Shown: positions 35,061 to 46,634 of the stretch, piece by piece
How positions within the stretch are numbered: position 1 is the stretch's first letter
Layout of the letters: every line of letters begins with the position of its first letter
NCBI GenBank assembly: GCA_944470555.2
Contig: OX104134.1
Coordinates: forward strand, 98,636,701 to 98,700,700
DNA length: 64,000 nt
Direction of reading: 5' to 3'
Origin: Heterobilharzia americana
Taxonomy: Eukaryota; Platyhelminthes; Trematoda; Strigeidida; Schistosomatidae
The notes under the pieces: model-generated
Databases searched by the model: none
What the model saw: the letters and a program-made list of their open reading frames with translations, nothing else
What the model was told of the DNA's origin: nothing
Translations under genes and position numbers: made by a program

Positions 35061-35974
35061 TTAATTAACCTACTTTTCCCTGCAGTAACCTGCAGTCCGT
35101 GCTTATAATTTCAGGCTAGGTCATTTGAGATAAGGTTGTTCACTTCAAAGCATGTTGCTATCCACCGTGTAGCTTTTTTCTCATCTTATTTGATACTGGC
35201 ATCACATAAGGCCGTAAGCTTTTTAAAAATATACATGAATATATAATCTGACCAGAGGATATAACAGAATGATTAAAACGTAAAAATCTGTTGAAAAAAT
35301 TGATGTAACATGACAGATGGAAAATTTAGTAACCCAGATATTCAAGCAGGCCACTTTTTCTATACACTAGTTTAAAGGCTGAGAAGATTTCAACAGAATC
35401 AGATAAGATAGATTTGACTGGTGCACTTGTTCAAAACTTAAATGTCCAAGGAAGCAAGGAAGAACACTAACCTGGCGGTTGTAAATAAATATAGTTCATT
35501 TACTGAAAAAAACCAATTAACCAAGATGCATGAATTAGGAAGCCAGCACAATGTTGTGGCAGCAAGTCAGTTGAATCCAATAACTCATCGGTCAACTACA
35601 TGTCTTCAGGTGAACAATAGAATTAAAACTAACCAGTTCTGTCGAATGTCACTGTCAAACGTAGGCTATCGATTGCAGTTATTTATTTACTGCTTTAACA
35701 TAACGAATTTCAACCAGTGAAACCCTATTTTGACTCCACTTGATTTTCTGTGACAAGTAAGTTAGGTCAGTTGACAGATGAAATAACAAAGGGTTCTATG
35801 AAGTTCCTTAACGCCCCAAATTTCTTCATTCCCTTCATTTTCATTAATACAAGCAGGCTATATGATTTTCATCTGGTTACATAGGATATGTGTAAGTTAT
35901 TTTCAAAACGACAGCTTAGAAAACCTCTTTGAAACGTTCCTACATAAATATTGTATAAGGTGTATTTTTACTTG
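35061..35974. other. Anonymous sequence, no gene seen
   Basis: A 92-codon plus frame (35,442-35,720) begins with a polar stretch but has no recognisable domain. It is not called a gene. Confidence 0.5.
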
Positions 35975-36110
35975 TGTGATCCCGGATCATGGGTGTGGAC
36001 TTCCAAAAAATCCCATACAAGGACGAAACAGCTGTCCAGTGCTGCAAGATTTTCAATAGTTCTCTAGTTGATGTCAGCCAGTGATGAGTACTACCTCAAA
36101 ATTTATGTAC
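35975..36110 (+). repeat. Gamma-type hammerhead repeat, 3' half best preserved
   Basis: At 36,011-36,045 the sequence reads stem II TCCCATACAAGGA, CGAAAC (GAAA intact), AGCTGTC (cleavage triplet 36,034-36,036) and CAGTGCTGC. The first core (CTGAGGA in other copies) is replaced by a run of A. The tail 'gttgatgtcagccagtgatgag' matches 38,950-38,975 and 46,550-46,575. Confidence 0.65.
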
Positions 36111-36547
36111 AGACTGAATTGTATCGATTACCATGCCTATTCTAATAGCATTCATTCCACGGAATCCTCATTTGTGCCAATAAGCATACAAGTAACATAA
36201 AACGACCTTCAAATAATCCTGTAAAAGTGGAATATTTCCAAATTAATTCTGCAATTAGTGATCACCTTATGGCCACAGAATCAATACTGAAAACATAAAT
36301 TTTAACTTTTTTTAATTTCCAGACTATCTGGAAAGACGGATAGTTGAGAAATTCCTAATACATTCAACACAAAGGAGGTTTGAATCATCCAAATAACTGA
36401 AATAACACGTTGTAAACACTAACCATAGCTAAGGTACGTACTTACACAGACAAAGTGAATTTATCATTCACACCGCTTTCTTTATACATTGAAATCTTCA
36501 CCCTGAACTGATAGACTAATAAATGTTGCACAGGCTTTACTCTCTTA
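36111..36547. other. Anonymous sequence
   Basis: Nothing recognised. Confidence 0.5.
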
Positions 36548-36690
36548 TGAAACGCTTTCTACAAAGTGGTGAAACGTCTGAAATTTATTTCCCCACTTAA
36601 TTGGGATTTTACAAATACATTTCATTTGACAAACTGAATGCTCGACTTGTTCAATTCGAAATGTGGGATAGTGCAACATGATGAATTGCT
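36548..36690 (+). repeat. Dispersed repeat related to the right arm of the 51.2 kb foldback
   Basis: Aligns with 51,325-51,460: 'gaaacgtctgaaatttatt' versus 'gaaacgtcaaaaatttatt', then 'gggattttacaaatacattt' versus 'gggatcttacaaatatattt', then 'gctcgacttgttcaa' versus 'gctcaacatattcaa'. It is a single arm only, with no inverted partner nearby. Confidence 0.6.
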
Positions 36691-38284
36691 TAATTTCACT
36701 CAAAATGTAACTACTTCCGGACTATAAGTCATACACAAATGGTTGAGGAGTCAATTGAAAGTTCTTAAGCTAATCTACACAATAATATTATCAAAGTAAG
36801 TAACATACCTTTCAATAAGTAGATAAAATAACGCGACTGATTAAACTTATCCGCTACTCATGTATCCTATCTTTCGACAAATATAACACTCGATAGTTTA
36901 CAATCAACAGAAGTAGATTTCAAATGGATAAGCCACTAAACCTATTTACAACTTAGTCAACCTTGATTCGTTAAGCTTTCTGTTTTCGCCTACAGAAGAT
37001 TTACTGTCATAATCTCCATCTCAATACTAAATGAACTCTCCTTTTTTAATGATGGCTCTTGACATCCTTACATCCGTATTTTCTAATCTGCTTTACTGCC
37101 AACTATTGCAAAAGCTAACCACACAACAACAAAAAAAACAAGTGTATCATTCATTATGATACACTCAGTGGTGAAAAAAAAACAATCAGCAGTAACAAAA
37201 ACAATGGAAATGAACAGATTCATAAGAAGAAGCATTTGGTGTACAAAGGGGGAAACCGAGGTGGAAATCAGTAATTTTTCATCATTAATATTTGCTTGAA
37301 ATAGTCAAAGCAACGAAAGGTAGATAGATAGATAGATTGGTATGAATTAAATGTATATAAGCTGAGTATTTAAAAGATAACAACTGCATAACACTGACAA
37401 AAACTTCGAAAATGAACTGGAAGCATCAGAAAAAGAAGACAGTAAACAAATTAAATAACTATTTATCACAAAATTTCACACGATAATCCACTTTTCTGAT
37501 TACAATCAATTGATCAAACTTTAAGATATTGTCAATATAAAGTAAACAAGTTCATATTAAACTAACTTTCAATCAAATGGTTGATATAAATCCTCAGAGA
37601 AACATTTGAATTTGGATGAAGTTTGTACCGTTTGGTGGACGGCCAAAATTGTAAAACTGTGGATCATTCGATTTTGATCTAATGGGGCTGAAATGAAAAA
37701 TGCGTTGTGCACCAGAATGGATGGTCTTCAACTTGACTCTTTATGCAATCGTGTTTGTGTATAACTGTAGTGTCCTAATTCAGATCATAGAATCTTTTTT
37801 CTATAATACTACTGAACAGCATGAGCACCTAAAATCCACTCACATTGATATGCAGGTTTTGTTAGTCAGATTACAGTGACTTAAATAACATAGTCTACTG
37901 ATTTTGCGTTGGGCTTATTACTAATGTTCCTGGATAAAATACCTCATAGCACAGATCAGTACTACAAATCAAATTTATCCATATACACCACTGGCTAACT
38001 TTGCTCTGAACAAGCGGAAAAGTGAAATCTGCAGATCACTGAGAGTGGTTCTCAGTTGTTCAATAGTACATTTGTTAGTTTACAGCATTTTTGTTTTCTG
38101 CAGTCCCACAATCATCTTACAGAAGCAATTCCCATCGTGCATCACACAATTAACAAACAATTTCCAAACCCACTGTGCACTTTATGCTAAATTCTACACT
38201 CATATTACCTATTTAAGAATAGTTTACAACACTAATTCTGCACTAGTCCTTTACTTTTTAAATTACAAGGTTATATTCATCATG
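36691..38284. other. Anonymous AT-rich sequence; short GATA tract
   Basis: TAGATAGATAGATAGAT at about 37,321. An 81-codon plus frame (38,045-38,290) is hydrophobic and unrecognised. No gene called. Confidence 0.5.
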
Positions 38285-38450
38285 AAATGACATCACTTAG
38301 GGTCATTGAACAGTTGTTCCACACCAGTATATGACTTCTCGGTAATGCCTACCTAAAAAGCAGCCACGGATTGCACCCAGGACCTCCAGGTTTCGTCACG
38401 GGCACATTATAACTGAGTCACTGAGTCGGAGTTCCGTCGTCCACACTCTC
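38285..38450 (-). repeat. Gamma-type hammerhead repeat, strongly decayed
   Basis: On the minus strand a tRNA-like head with B-box-like CTGGAGGTCCTGGGTGCAATCC (about 38,359-38,380) is followed by CCGAGAAGTCATATACTGG, TGTGGAAC and AACTGTTC, aligning with CTGAGGAGTCCCATACTAGG, ACGAAAC and GCTGTC of the family. The core is mutated at several positions. Confidence 0.5.
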
Positions 38451-38779
38451 CTACTTCTGTCAGTTAGCCATATGGCACTCACCCCACCCCACCCCCAACA
38501 TCTTTCGATGCTGTCAGTGAATACCTTTCTTCATGCCCGACTTGATTTGCCGCACAGGTCACAATTTCTCACTAGAACTTCAGGAAATCCTATCTCCAAG
38601 TAAGTCACTAATGAGTACTGGAGAGTAATTCAATTTGGAGTTTTGTAGGGGGTTGTCGATTTCGAGTTATTATTTACCACGGATTGATACCGATGGGTAA
38701 AACAAGTCAGATTTAAGGAGAAATTCTCAGTGATGGTATTGTATGAATGTTGCGTAATAAAGCAAACTGGTGGAAATAA

Positions 38780-38990
38780 GAAAATGTGAACCACTGCATT
38801 CCGAACCAGTGACTCATCGGGAATGTGCTCACCACTAAACAGTAAGGTCCTTAGTTAGATTCCATCGAGACGGTAGGCATGCCTCTGAGGAAACCTGTGT
38901 TAAAAGTAAACAACTGTTCAGAAGTTCCATTTTTTCACCGACTCACCAACTGTTGTCAGCCCATGATGAATATTGCCCTGAAATCAACAA
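38780..38990 (+). repeat. Gamma-type hammerhead repeat, degenerate
   Basis: A tRNA-like head (TAAGGTCCTTAGTTAGATTCC, about 38,851-38,871) is followed by CTGAGGA (38,885-38,891, intact first core), then AGTAAAC in place of ACGAAAC, ACTGTTC at the cleavage position and the tail 'ctgttgtcagcccatgatgaat'. Confidence 0.6.
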
Positions 38991-40689
38991 ATCCCCCTCA
39001 AACCCTTAAAATAAATTTTTGAAACCACTAATTAGTTGACCAATAGGTTTTGAATAGAAAAAAAAGCAGGAACTGTTACCTTACTTTTCAGTACCCCTTA
39101 ACATCCTGAAACAATTCTGAAGTCAAAACATTCTGTTCGCTTATTCGATACGACATACATTTCATGCAGCTTCACAAATTCGTTGGCATTTTAGATACCA
39201 ATTATTGACCACAACCGCATGAAGACATTCATACAGCTTTCCAACTTGATGGTCGTTAGTCCTGGAACTTCCAATATAAGTTGAATCACTCCTACTGAGT
39301 ACACTCAATCTCCATTATGTTGCTAGGCTTACAGTAAACAAACGCTACCTCTATTAAGCTGTTACATACTATGTTTTGTTGAAAAGACAGTGTGTTCATA
39401 AGAAAAACCAAGCTTTGCGCCAGAATGATCCTCTTGGAATGGCTTTAAAAGATATGTAATCAGTTGGAAAGAGGAATTTACCACTGATACATCGGTCACA
39501 GAATCACTCAACAGAAATTATTCAATCTCCATCTTGCCTACTTGAAAAATCTCACTATCACTAAACTGAATGGACAAAACAACATAAGGCTCTGAAACGG
39601 TATGAGTAGAAGTTGTATGACCGTCTCTTTATGTTTACTGGCAGAATATGGTGTCCCAAATGCCATCCTGTATCCAATACTGCACAACTCTGCTATGTAA
39701 ATGCGAAAAACTAACACACTACAGTGCTGAAAATGCTCAGTCATCTTAGTAGAAGTCTTACCAGCTGTAACTAGAAAAAGCATGAATCTACCCTTTCTTT
39801 TCTTTCCAGAAAGTAATTTGTTCCTTCAGTTATATTAAAGTTTGATGCTGCCTACTCTATGATGATAAGAAGTGGAATACAAGGCCCTAGTGAATGATAC
39901 CGTCTGACTAAAGCCAACGCCTTGTCGTGAATTAGGCAGCCGAGTCACAACAGCTATCGCTTTTGCAGTGGACCCAGTTTATCATTTATACTCTATAGTC
40001 TGTCGCTCTTCACTTCATAGGATAGAGGTGACTAGCTTCTATCGTTTGACTTACACTGTGTACGCAGGCCTTCAGCGTGACTTTAAAATCACATAGGAAA
40101 TATGTATAAATGGAGATTATTTAATGTAGTTTGGGTATTATCCGTTTAGCCCTTTACAGTAATTTATCACTGTTATTGACTACGGGGAAAAAGTCGAATT
40201 TAAGTTTTCTGAACATGTTCCGAACAGCTTATGACTAAAGAGATATAAAAATTTCAGCAGTTTGACCAATCGGCCTCTGGTTGACACAGGATGGATGGTG
40301 GATGTCTTGAAGTCATTCAAGATAATCGATAAATGAACTGGCTCAAGTTTTCTAAGGTCTTCTGAGGCTGTAACCCGACTGCTTACATTATCTTTCCGCT
40401 TGTTAAATCTAAATGTTAACTTTGATTCTCATCTTTTCACACGATCTAACTGAAAGGAACTCACTTTATCTTAAACGTTCTGTTGTTTTAATATATCCAT
40501 TAGTTGATCTATTTACACGATCTTATATTCGAAGACCTGTAATAATTTGTCCGATCTCTTTCAATTTCTCCAAACTTTTATTCGTATAATACAAGGTACT
40601 ATGATACTTTGTTACGTCCCTTAACCTCATCTGGATTTGTTATTTTTTACTACCCTAAAGTCGATTCCTATATAATCAACTAACTAAGT
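38991..40689. other. Anonymous sequence, no gene seen
   Basis: An 81-codon minus frame (39,538-39,783) without recognisable domain. Otherwise short frames only. Confidence 0.5.
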
Positions 40690-41776
40690 GCATGACCGAT
40701 ACCTGCTACCCCGACGTGGTGGTCGGGCTTCCATATCACAATGACCTAATGAGCTATGCTGGTGAAACATTTGTTCCCTCCAGGTCCTACCATACCATAA
40801 AGGTCCGTTGGATAGTGGTTAGACGAAAAGCAGTTAGCTACCGTTGCAGTGTAAATTACTACACTACACTATGATGGGGGTCTGAGGGCGAAGTCGTACT
40901 GCTGCTAGCTGGATGGAGTGTGACACCAGTAAGGTGTTTCCCTTGGATGACCAGCAGTGCCATGCTGATGCTGCCTTCTCAGTGGAAGTGGAAGGGGGAG
41001 GAGGTTAGAAAAGGTCGGTCCCAAAAATAACACACTCCACCATGCCCCACGGTCTGCCGGGTCGGCGGTCTTGGCTCATTTGTCGTTTCCTCTCGACCAT
41101 CCGGCCCCAAAACAATAAAAGCTCAAAACAACCATACACAAAAGGCTGTGTGTAACAGACCTCAAGCAGATGTCCGACAGGCCCTGTGGTCGCACAAATC
41201 TCTATCAGGTAACTTAAGAAGAAATAGCCTTTCACGGTTTGAGCAGCCGGGAAGTGTCAACCGCCCTCACAACTCTGTCAGCACTCAAGTTTCTTCTGAC
41301 TGCTATCCACCTCCCTCACCTCATCACTACCTCCTAATCTTCCTTCGCGTCTCTCAATTAACAATACTACATCATCTTCAATCTCTCCTAGCTCTGCAGC
41401 CGTTGACAACGATCTGAATCTACTGAACAGCATGCATCCCTGGTCTCCTTAAACTACGCTCCAAATTATATATTAGAGCCTTCAGTGTCCGCACCCTCCG
41501 TCAAATTGGTCAACAGGCTTCATTGGCAAAGATTGTAGCAACTCGGGGCATGGATGTGTGCTGTGTTTGTGAGATGAGACACGCATACAGGACCTAAGTG
41601 CGGTTACTCACTTTACATCTCCCGACCAATCTGGTGAATACGCAAAATTCACCCTCCGAGTTTCTAGAGATCCGATAGCTAGCTCTCGCGGTCTTGCAGG
41701 TGTAGGCACAACATTAAGCACTAGGGAAGAAAGCTCACTACTAGACTGGATCTCAGCTGATAGTCGCCTCTGCGCT

Positions 41777-42214
41777 ATGCGGTTGAACGGCACAGCGAGA
41801 ACCAAAAGGAATAGGGAGACTCGCCGTCGTCTCTTTGTAATCTCTGCTGCCTACACACCCACTGACTGCAGCTCGGATGAAGTGAAGGATCACTTCCACC
41901 GTAAACTGTCTAGCCTCCTCTCGAAAGTCAAACTTTCATACGTGGTGGTTGTTGTAGGTGATTTCAAAGCACAGGTGGGTAGACTGAGTGAGGCAGAAAG
42001 GCACTTAGGTGGCACTTTCGGAGTCCCGGTTGAACGAACAGGTAACGGTGATCGCCTACTACAACTGTGCTCAGATAACCGCATATTTTCAGCCAGCACC
42101 AATTTCAGACATAAGAAAAGATATTGTGCTACGTGGCGTCCACCGGAGGTTGGTGACAGTAGACAGTTATTTAGACTTATTAAGGGAACTGGGGAAAAGG
42201 TCGACTATGGTTAG
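41777..42214 (+). pseudogene. RTE-C endonuclease fragment
   Basis: A 145-codon frame reading FVISAAYTPTDCSSDEVKDHF, then YVVVVVGDFKAQVGRLSEAE, FGVPVERTGNGDRLLQLCSD and RYCATWRPP, which are the central and late blocks of an AP-endonuclease-like domain. The catalytic GDFNAQ asparagine is lysine. Earlier endonuclease sequence lies upstream at 41,500-41,775 in other frames (an ETRIQDLS block near 41,575). After WRPP the sequence jumps into the RT N-terminal linker (GDSRQLFRLIKGTG), so the SDH motif is deleted. Confidence 0.8.
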
Positions 42215-43385
42215 TGAGACCATAGCGGAGAAGGACGGATCTGCGACTCACCGGCAGGGGAGACGACTGGAACGATGGATAGAACACTCCAAGGAGCACT
42301 TTAACTGGATTCCAGCCAACGTTGCGTTGCCAGCTATCCTATGGGATCTTGAGTGGGACATAGAGATAGGTCCCCCAACACTAGAAGAAGTCGAGAAAGC
42401 GGTAGGCAACCTGAAACGAGGAAGGGCAACAGGATCAGATAGACTAACTCCTGAGGCATACAAGGATAGTGGTAGAGTGTTATTAGTCAGGTTAACGGGA
42501 GTGCTAGCTAGTATATGGGAATCAAATACGATCCCCTCTAACTGGTCTGGATCACCGATTATCCCAGTCTTCAAGAAAGGCGAGAAGTCCTTTTGTGATA
42601 ACCACAGAGGAATCAGCCTGACGAACATGTGTCCAACATCCTAGGTTCTATAATTCTCCGACGCCTGAGTGAAGCTCGGGAACAACAAGCTCGAGAAAAG
42701 CAGATAGAAGACAGGCTTTAGACCTGGCCGCGGATGTATCGACCAAATATTCAGACTACTCCAGGTTCTCGAATACAGACACGTTTACTGACACCCAACA
42801 ATAGCTGTATTTCTCGACCTGAAGGCGGTGGCATTCGACTCCGTTGATCAAGAAGTCCTATGGCAATGTCTCTCACTGAAAGGCGTACCGAGTAAGTACA
42901 TCACCTTATTGAAGGCTCTCTACTCGAACACTTGCAGGCACGTTAGAGACTATTGTGAGATGTCCGGGGAGGTGTTCTCATCGAGTGGTGTCTGTCAAGA
43001 CTGCCCACTCTCTCAATTCTTATTCAATTTTATCATAGATATGATATTCTTATGGAGGTCTCCCTCTCGTCACCTGACTACACACACAGACGTTGATCTA
43101 ATCGGTGGAGAATTTTCATTAGACTTGAAATATGCAGATAACATGCATAGTCCTGTTAGGTAAATACGCTGACAAGATTCAGAGTCCTCTGGACACTTGG
43201 AGTGGCAGTTTGAGAATGCTTGGGATGCGCTTCTCACCACGCAAATGCAAATTGTTGCTCCAGGATTGGTCTTCAGTGGTGCCCCACCTTGGCTAACAAT
43301 AGAGGGTGTAGTGGTTCAGTTTGTTGACCACTCCACTTACCTGGGAAGTGGGATCAGCCGTGGTGGCTGGCTCAGTGGTCGATGA
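42140..43385 (+). pseudogene. RTE-C reverse transcriptase, broken
   Basis: The frame at about 42,140-42,644 reads SETIAEKDGSATHRQGRRLE, LKRGRATGSDRLTPEAYKDS, SNWSGSPIIPVFKKG and NHRGISLTN, the RT fingers, then stops at a frameshift near 42,635. The next frame (42,828-43,163) reads motif A as FLDLKAVAFDSVD (one residue inserted), GVCQDCPLSQF for motif B (normally RQGCPLS) and motif C as LKYADN, so the second catalytic aspartate is lost. A third frame (43,197-43,385) holds the thumb (VDHSTYLGSGIS). This enzyme cannot be active. Confidence 0.82.
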
Positions 43386-43455
43386 AATCTCTGCACGAAT
43401 ATACAAGTGGCTCGACTGACTTTTGCCAACTTACGCCACCTGTGGTGCCGCCGTT

Positions 43456-45384
43456 GTGCCAACTCGGACCGTCATGCAGTAATTTTGATCCTATGCTGAT
43501 ATTGATGAGGATGATGAACTAACTTAACAACTGAATACTAATCCCTGTGAGTTTAAGTATGTTAAACTTTGATTATGATAATCCCGGTCCAAAGCAGCTG
43601 AAGAAGGCCTGACGTAACAGAATTATAATAAAAGTAATACTATGTTGTTGTACTCAAATCCTAGATCTTGCACTTTTCGAACTCTACTAATCAGCAATAC
43701 CAATTTCAAGTTAGTTATTTAATTAACTAACTTATCTGTAAATCCTTAATAACCTCTAAGCAGAAACTTTCTCTGTGTTATTCTTTTTCTACCATCTTGA
43801 AATAATCATATTTTGTTTCATTTTAAGTCACATTCATAAAAGTCAGATTTGTGAGCATTCATCAAATGTATTCATGCGAAAAACAAATTTCATACAATCA
43901 GCGCCTAAAATAATATTTTTGTATGGTGATTATTTTTTCTTTTTTTTTCTTTAACTTTGGAAAACCTGATAATTCAATTACCAAGAATAATACTTATTTT
44001 CCTTTCATCTTATGATTATATAAAAATGTACTAATGTTCGTTAGTCAATGAATTTTCTTAAACATGCACTTTTTCTCTTTGAATTATCTCTCAGATAGTA
44101 TTTAATTCTTTTTCTTCGATGTACTTATACCAAGAGTTCACTTTTAGTTGTTTAACATTAACGCGAAACATTGAGTTCTATTCTCTGTGCAATAAACTGT
44201 TCAGATAGGTCAAAAAGAAAGATAAACTCCATGTAGAACCTGTATACAAGTTCACCAGTCCAAGTTGCAACACTTCACAGTAGTATACAAAAAAACAACT
44301 GGACAGAAAAACAGTTATGTCAAAGTAAACAAAGATGTGTTGAAGCTGCAGAAGACATCAAAGAGTGAATACATCTACCCCACCGTGACTGATTTTCAGC
44401 CATGTTACTATGGATCAACAACCACTGATTGCTATCGTTTCGAGGACCCTAGCCAGCTGGCCTACATCTCCCACACGGCTCAAATCAACAGTCTGGGACT
44501 TCATCGGCTGATGTCATGTCTCTATCGCACCACCCTGAACCCTCTGTCAACTTAGTCTAACTTCTGCTAGTACTGTACGTCAAAGCAGGCGATGACATGC
44601 CATGTGCAGTAGATGTCCAAGCCATCTGAGTCGACGCAGATTCACAACTTCGTCGACTGATTTTTCTTCCTTCCCTAGAACCCCCCTTGCCTGACTTCAA
44701 TACTGTTCACCTTCTGATTTCACAATAATTGAGTCATGCTATTGAGAGACCTATGGCCTAAAACCTATAATCTCTTCACATCTAGTTTCAACAGCCATGT
44801 TTCAAAGCCGCATAAAAAGATAGTATGAAGGGTTGTGCAGTATACGCGTCCCTTAACAGGTAGTCGAATATGTAGCAGGCGTCAGAGGTGGTTTAAATGG
44901 ATGGAAACACCTTTGGTTGCATTCCTAAATATGTAGGTTAGAGGCTTTATAAATGAAACAGTTCCTCAAGAGTTCTTTCTTTTCTTTTCTTTAGCTCATT
45001 TCAGCGAATTCTCAGTAATCCCAGGATGAGAAACTTGATAGAACTAAATCAAGCCAAAAGAAACACCATTTATTAATGTGCTTCTGAATAAGAGAACATG
45101 AAATACTTGGCTTGAACCTCCTCTTTGTGGACACTGCATGCTGATGACTTGTATTCCTAGCTTCTAGCTATCTATGTCAGGTCAAAATACATGATATTTA
45201 CCAGTATAGTCACATATTCATTAAGTCAGTGGCTAAGATAGGTCTTTTTGTCGCAGAATGTTTTAAAAGTATCACTTTAGAGCTACTTAACCACTTGATT
45301 AAGTGCTCGGCTATCGGAGCAGTCAACTTGTTCATCCTATAACCTATATACTTGCCTCTGGAGAAATTAGTACGGAACATAATA
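43456..45384. other. Anonymous sequence; GC-richer block at 44.2-44.9 kb
   Basis: A 96-codon plus frame (44,265-44,555) lies in a GC-richer 700-bp block whose composition resembles an old mobile-element remnant, but I could not match it to any family. The remainder is AT-rich with no recognised features. Confidence 0.45.
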
Positions 45385-45560
45385 TGTTTAACAGTGGCTG
45401 GCACTGAAATTCAAATGTACGTATTATCCTATTATGGACTTTTCAGATAAACTTGCCTCGATAGCACTGAGTGGTAGTGTCCCGACTGGAACTGAAACCC
45501 AGTAACTATTTATCCGAACACCAGATCATTATCCAATAGGCTACCAAGTGACGACAGCCA
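45385..45560 (-). repeat. Alpha-type hammerhead repeat, degenerate
   Basis: Minus-strand. The tRNA-like head is GTAGCCTATTGGATAATG with B-box-like GGGTTTCAGTTCC (about 45,488-45,530), then 'gtcgggacactaccactcag'. The HHR-like block (about 45,415-45,450) is CTGAAAAGTCCATAATAGG, ATAATACG and TAC, followed by ATTTGAATTTCAGTGCCAGC where the family has CTGGATTCCACTGCTAGC. Both core elements are mutated. Confidence 0.6.
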
Positions 45561-45984
45561 CCTCTTGCGCAACGGGTATCCGTTGTCACCTACTGACACT
45601 TATGATTTCCCCTCGACAAAGGTGGAACATATAGTTAAAATGCCTCAGATAGAATCCTACTGTTCTCTTGACTGCTATAGTAATTATTCATTTGAAACTG
45701 AATTCGCTTTATCTTCTTGTGGAACCTCATCTTGACAATAATTCTGCTCGAAACGCCATCAGTATATACTACTGTTTCACTATGTGATAATTATATGTAA
45801 AAGAACCTTAGGAAATTTGTAAAGTCTCTACTTGGTTATTTCTTGAAGACCCCCCGTTTGATTTGACAAAAATATAACAGCTAATCGGTGTACTCAGCCG
45901 ACATGAGCTGTTTCCTAAAACGCTACGTGCATCTGTTTCAACGATATAAAATTAAAGATAGACACCTATGCAGATTGATAGATG

Positions 45985-46140
45985 TGATGGGCAGTGGCTG
46001 GCAGTGGAATCCAAGACGCGCGTTTTGTCCCGCTTGGAATCCATTAGGTGGGTGTACCTGCCGCCTAGTGAGTGGTGTTGTTTTCACTAAGACTGGAACT
46101 CCTGACCGATCCCTTCAAACACCAGAGCAATAACATATCT
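45985..46140 (-). repeat. Alpha-type hammerhead repeat, degenerate
   Basis: Minus-strand, with recognisable head and tail. Reading from 46,140: GCTCTGGTGTTTGAAG, B-box-like GGAGTTCCAGTC, 'caccactcactaggcggcaggtac', then CTAATGG in place of CTGATGA, GGACAAAACG in place of GGACGAAACG, the intact triplet CGCGTC, and TTGGATTCCACTGCCAGCC. Two core changes should abolish cleavage. Sequence after the cleavage point is the best match to the family consensus in the window. Confidence 0.7.
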
Positions 46141-46419
46141 TTGTAGATTTTCCTAAAAGATCAGGGAACACTTGTATGAGATAAGTAATGTGCTTAATAA
46201 TCGAAGATTCGACGTTCATGTTTTTCGCTGTCGAATTCAGCTAACGAGTGATGCCAAAATACAACCAATCTGTTCAAAAGAGAATGTAGAAATAAAAACT
46301 CAGGTCTGATGGAAAGAAAACCATTAGCGAATGCATTTGATGATGGTTGCGCTATATCACGAATTTAGAGGGGTAACAGAATACAGGATTCTGTTTGATC
46401 TTGAAGCTATGTATTAATG

Positions 46420-46590
46420 TGCTCATTGTGAGATCTGAAGGCGATGAGTTCTGTCCCCGGTGGGACCAAGAGTGTGCACTGCTGAGGAGTGTTATACTAG
46501 GAAGAAAAAGCTGTCCACTACTCTCTGGTTCCAGTGTTTCTTCAAAGGATGTCGGTTCGTGATGAATGCTACCATAAAATATATTTGTAA
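46420..46590 (+). repeat. Gamma-type hammerhead repeat with complete core residues
   Basis: Plus-strand copy holding an HHR block at 46,474-46,525 and the family tail 'gatgtcggttcgtgatgaatgc' near 46,548-46,570. The head upstream (46,425-46,470) is only weakly tRNA-like. Confidence 0.65.
46474..46525 (+). ncRNA. Hammerhead ribozyme remnant, gamma type
   Basis: All three conserved core elements are present: CTGAGGA (46,482-46,488), GAAA (46,504-46,507) and the cleavage triplet GTC (46,513-46,515). Stem II (GTGTTATACTAGGAA) pairs poorly compared with the GTCC/GGAC pairing of other copies, and stem I (CACTG against CACTA) has mismatches. It was probably derived from an active ribozyme and is likely weak or inactive now. 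Confidence 0.5.
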
Positions 46591-46634
46591 GGCGAAACAT
46601 TGAATTATCATCCAACTGATTATCATTCAAGCAC

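Larger units (their letters stand above)
40690..43455 (+). mobile_element. RTE-C copy (SR3/Perere-3-like), 5' leader to mid-thumb, dead
   Basis: Plus-strand RTE-clade element of a second family. A GC-richer 5' leader (40,690-41,450) precedes endonuclease and RT coding remnants. The copy stops abruptly at about 43,455, inside the RT thumb, where it parts from the otherwise matching 63.5 kb copy. An internal deletion near 42,145 removes the end of the endonuclease and the linker. About 1 kb (42,430-43,455) is nearly identical to 62,480-63,507, including all inactivating changes. Confidence 0.85.

Noticed and set aside
35442..35720. 92-codon frame as a host gene
   Set aside because: No recognisable motif and no neighbouring exon signals I can defend.
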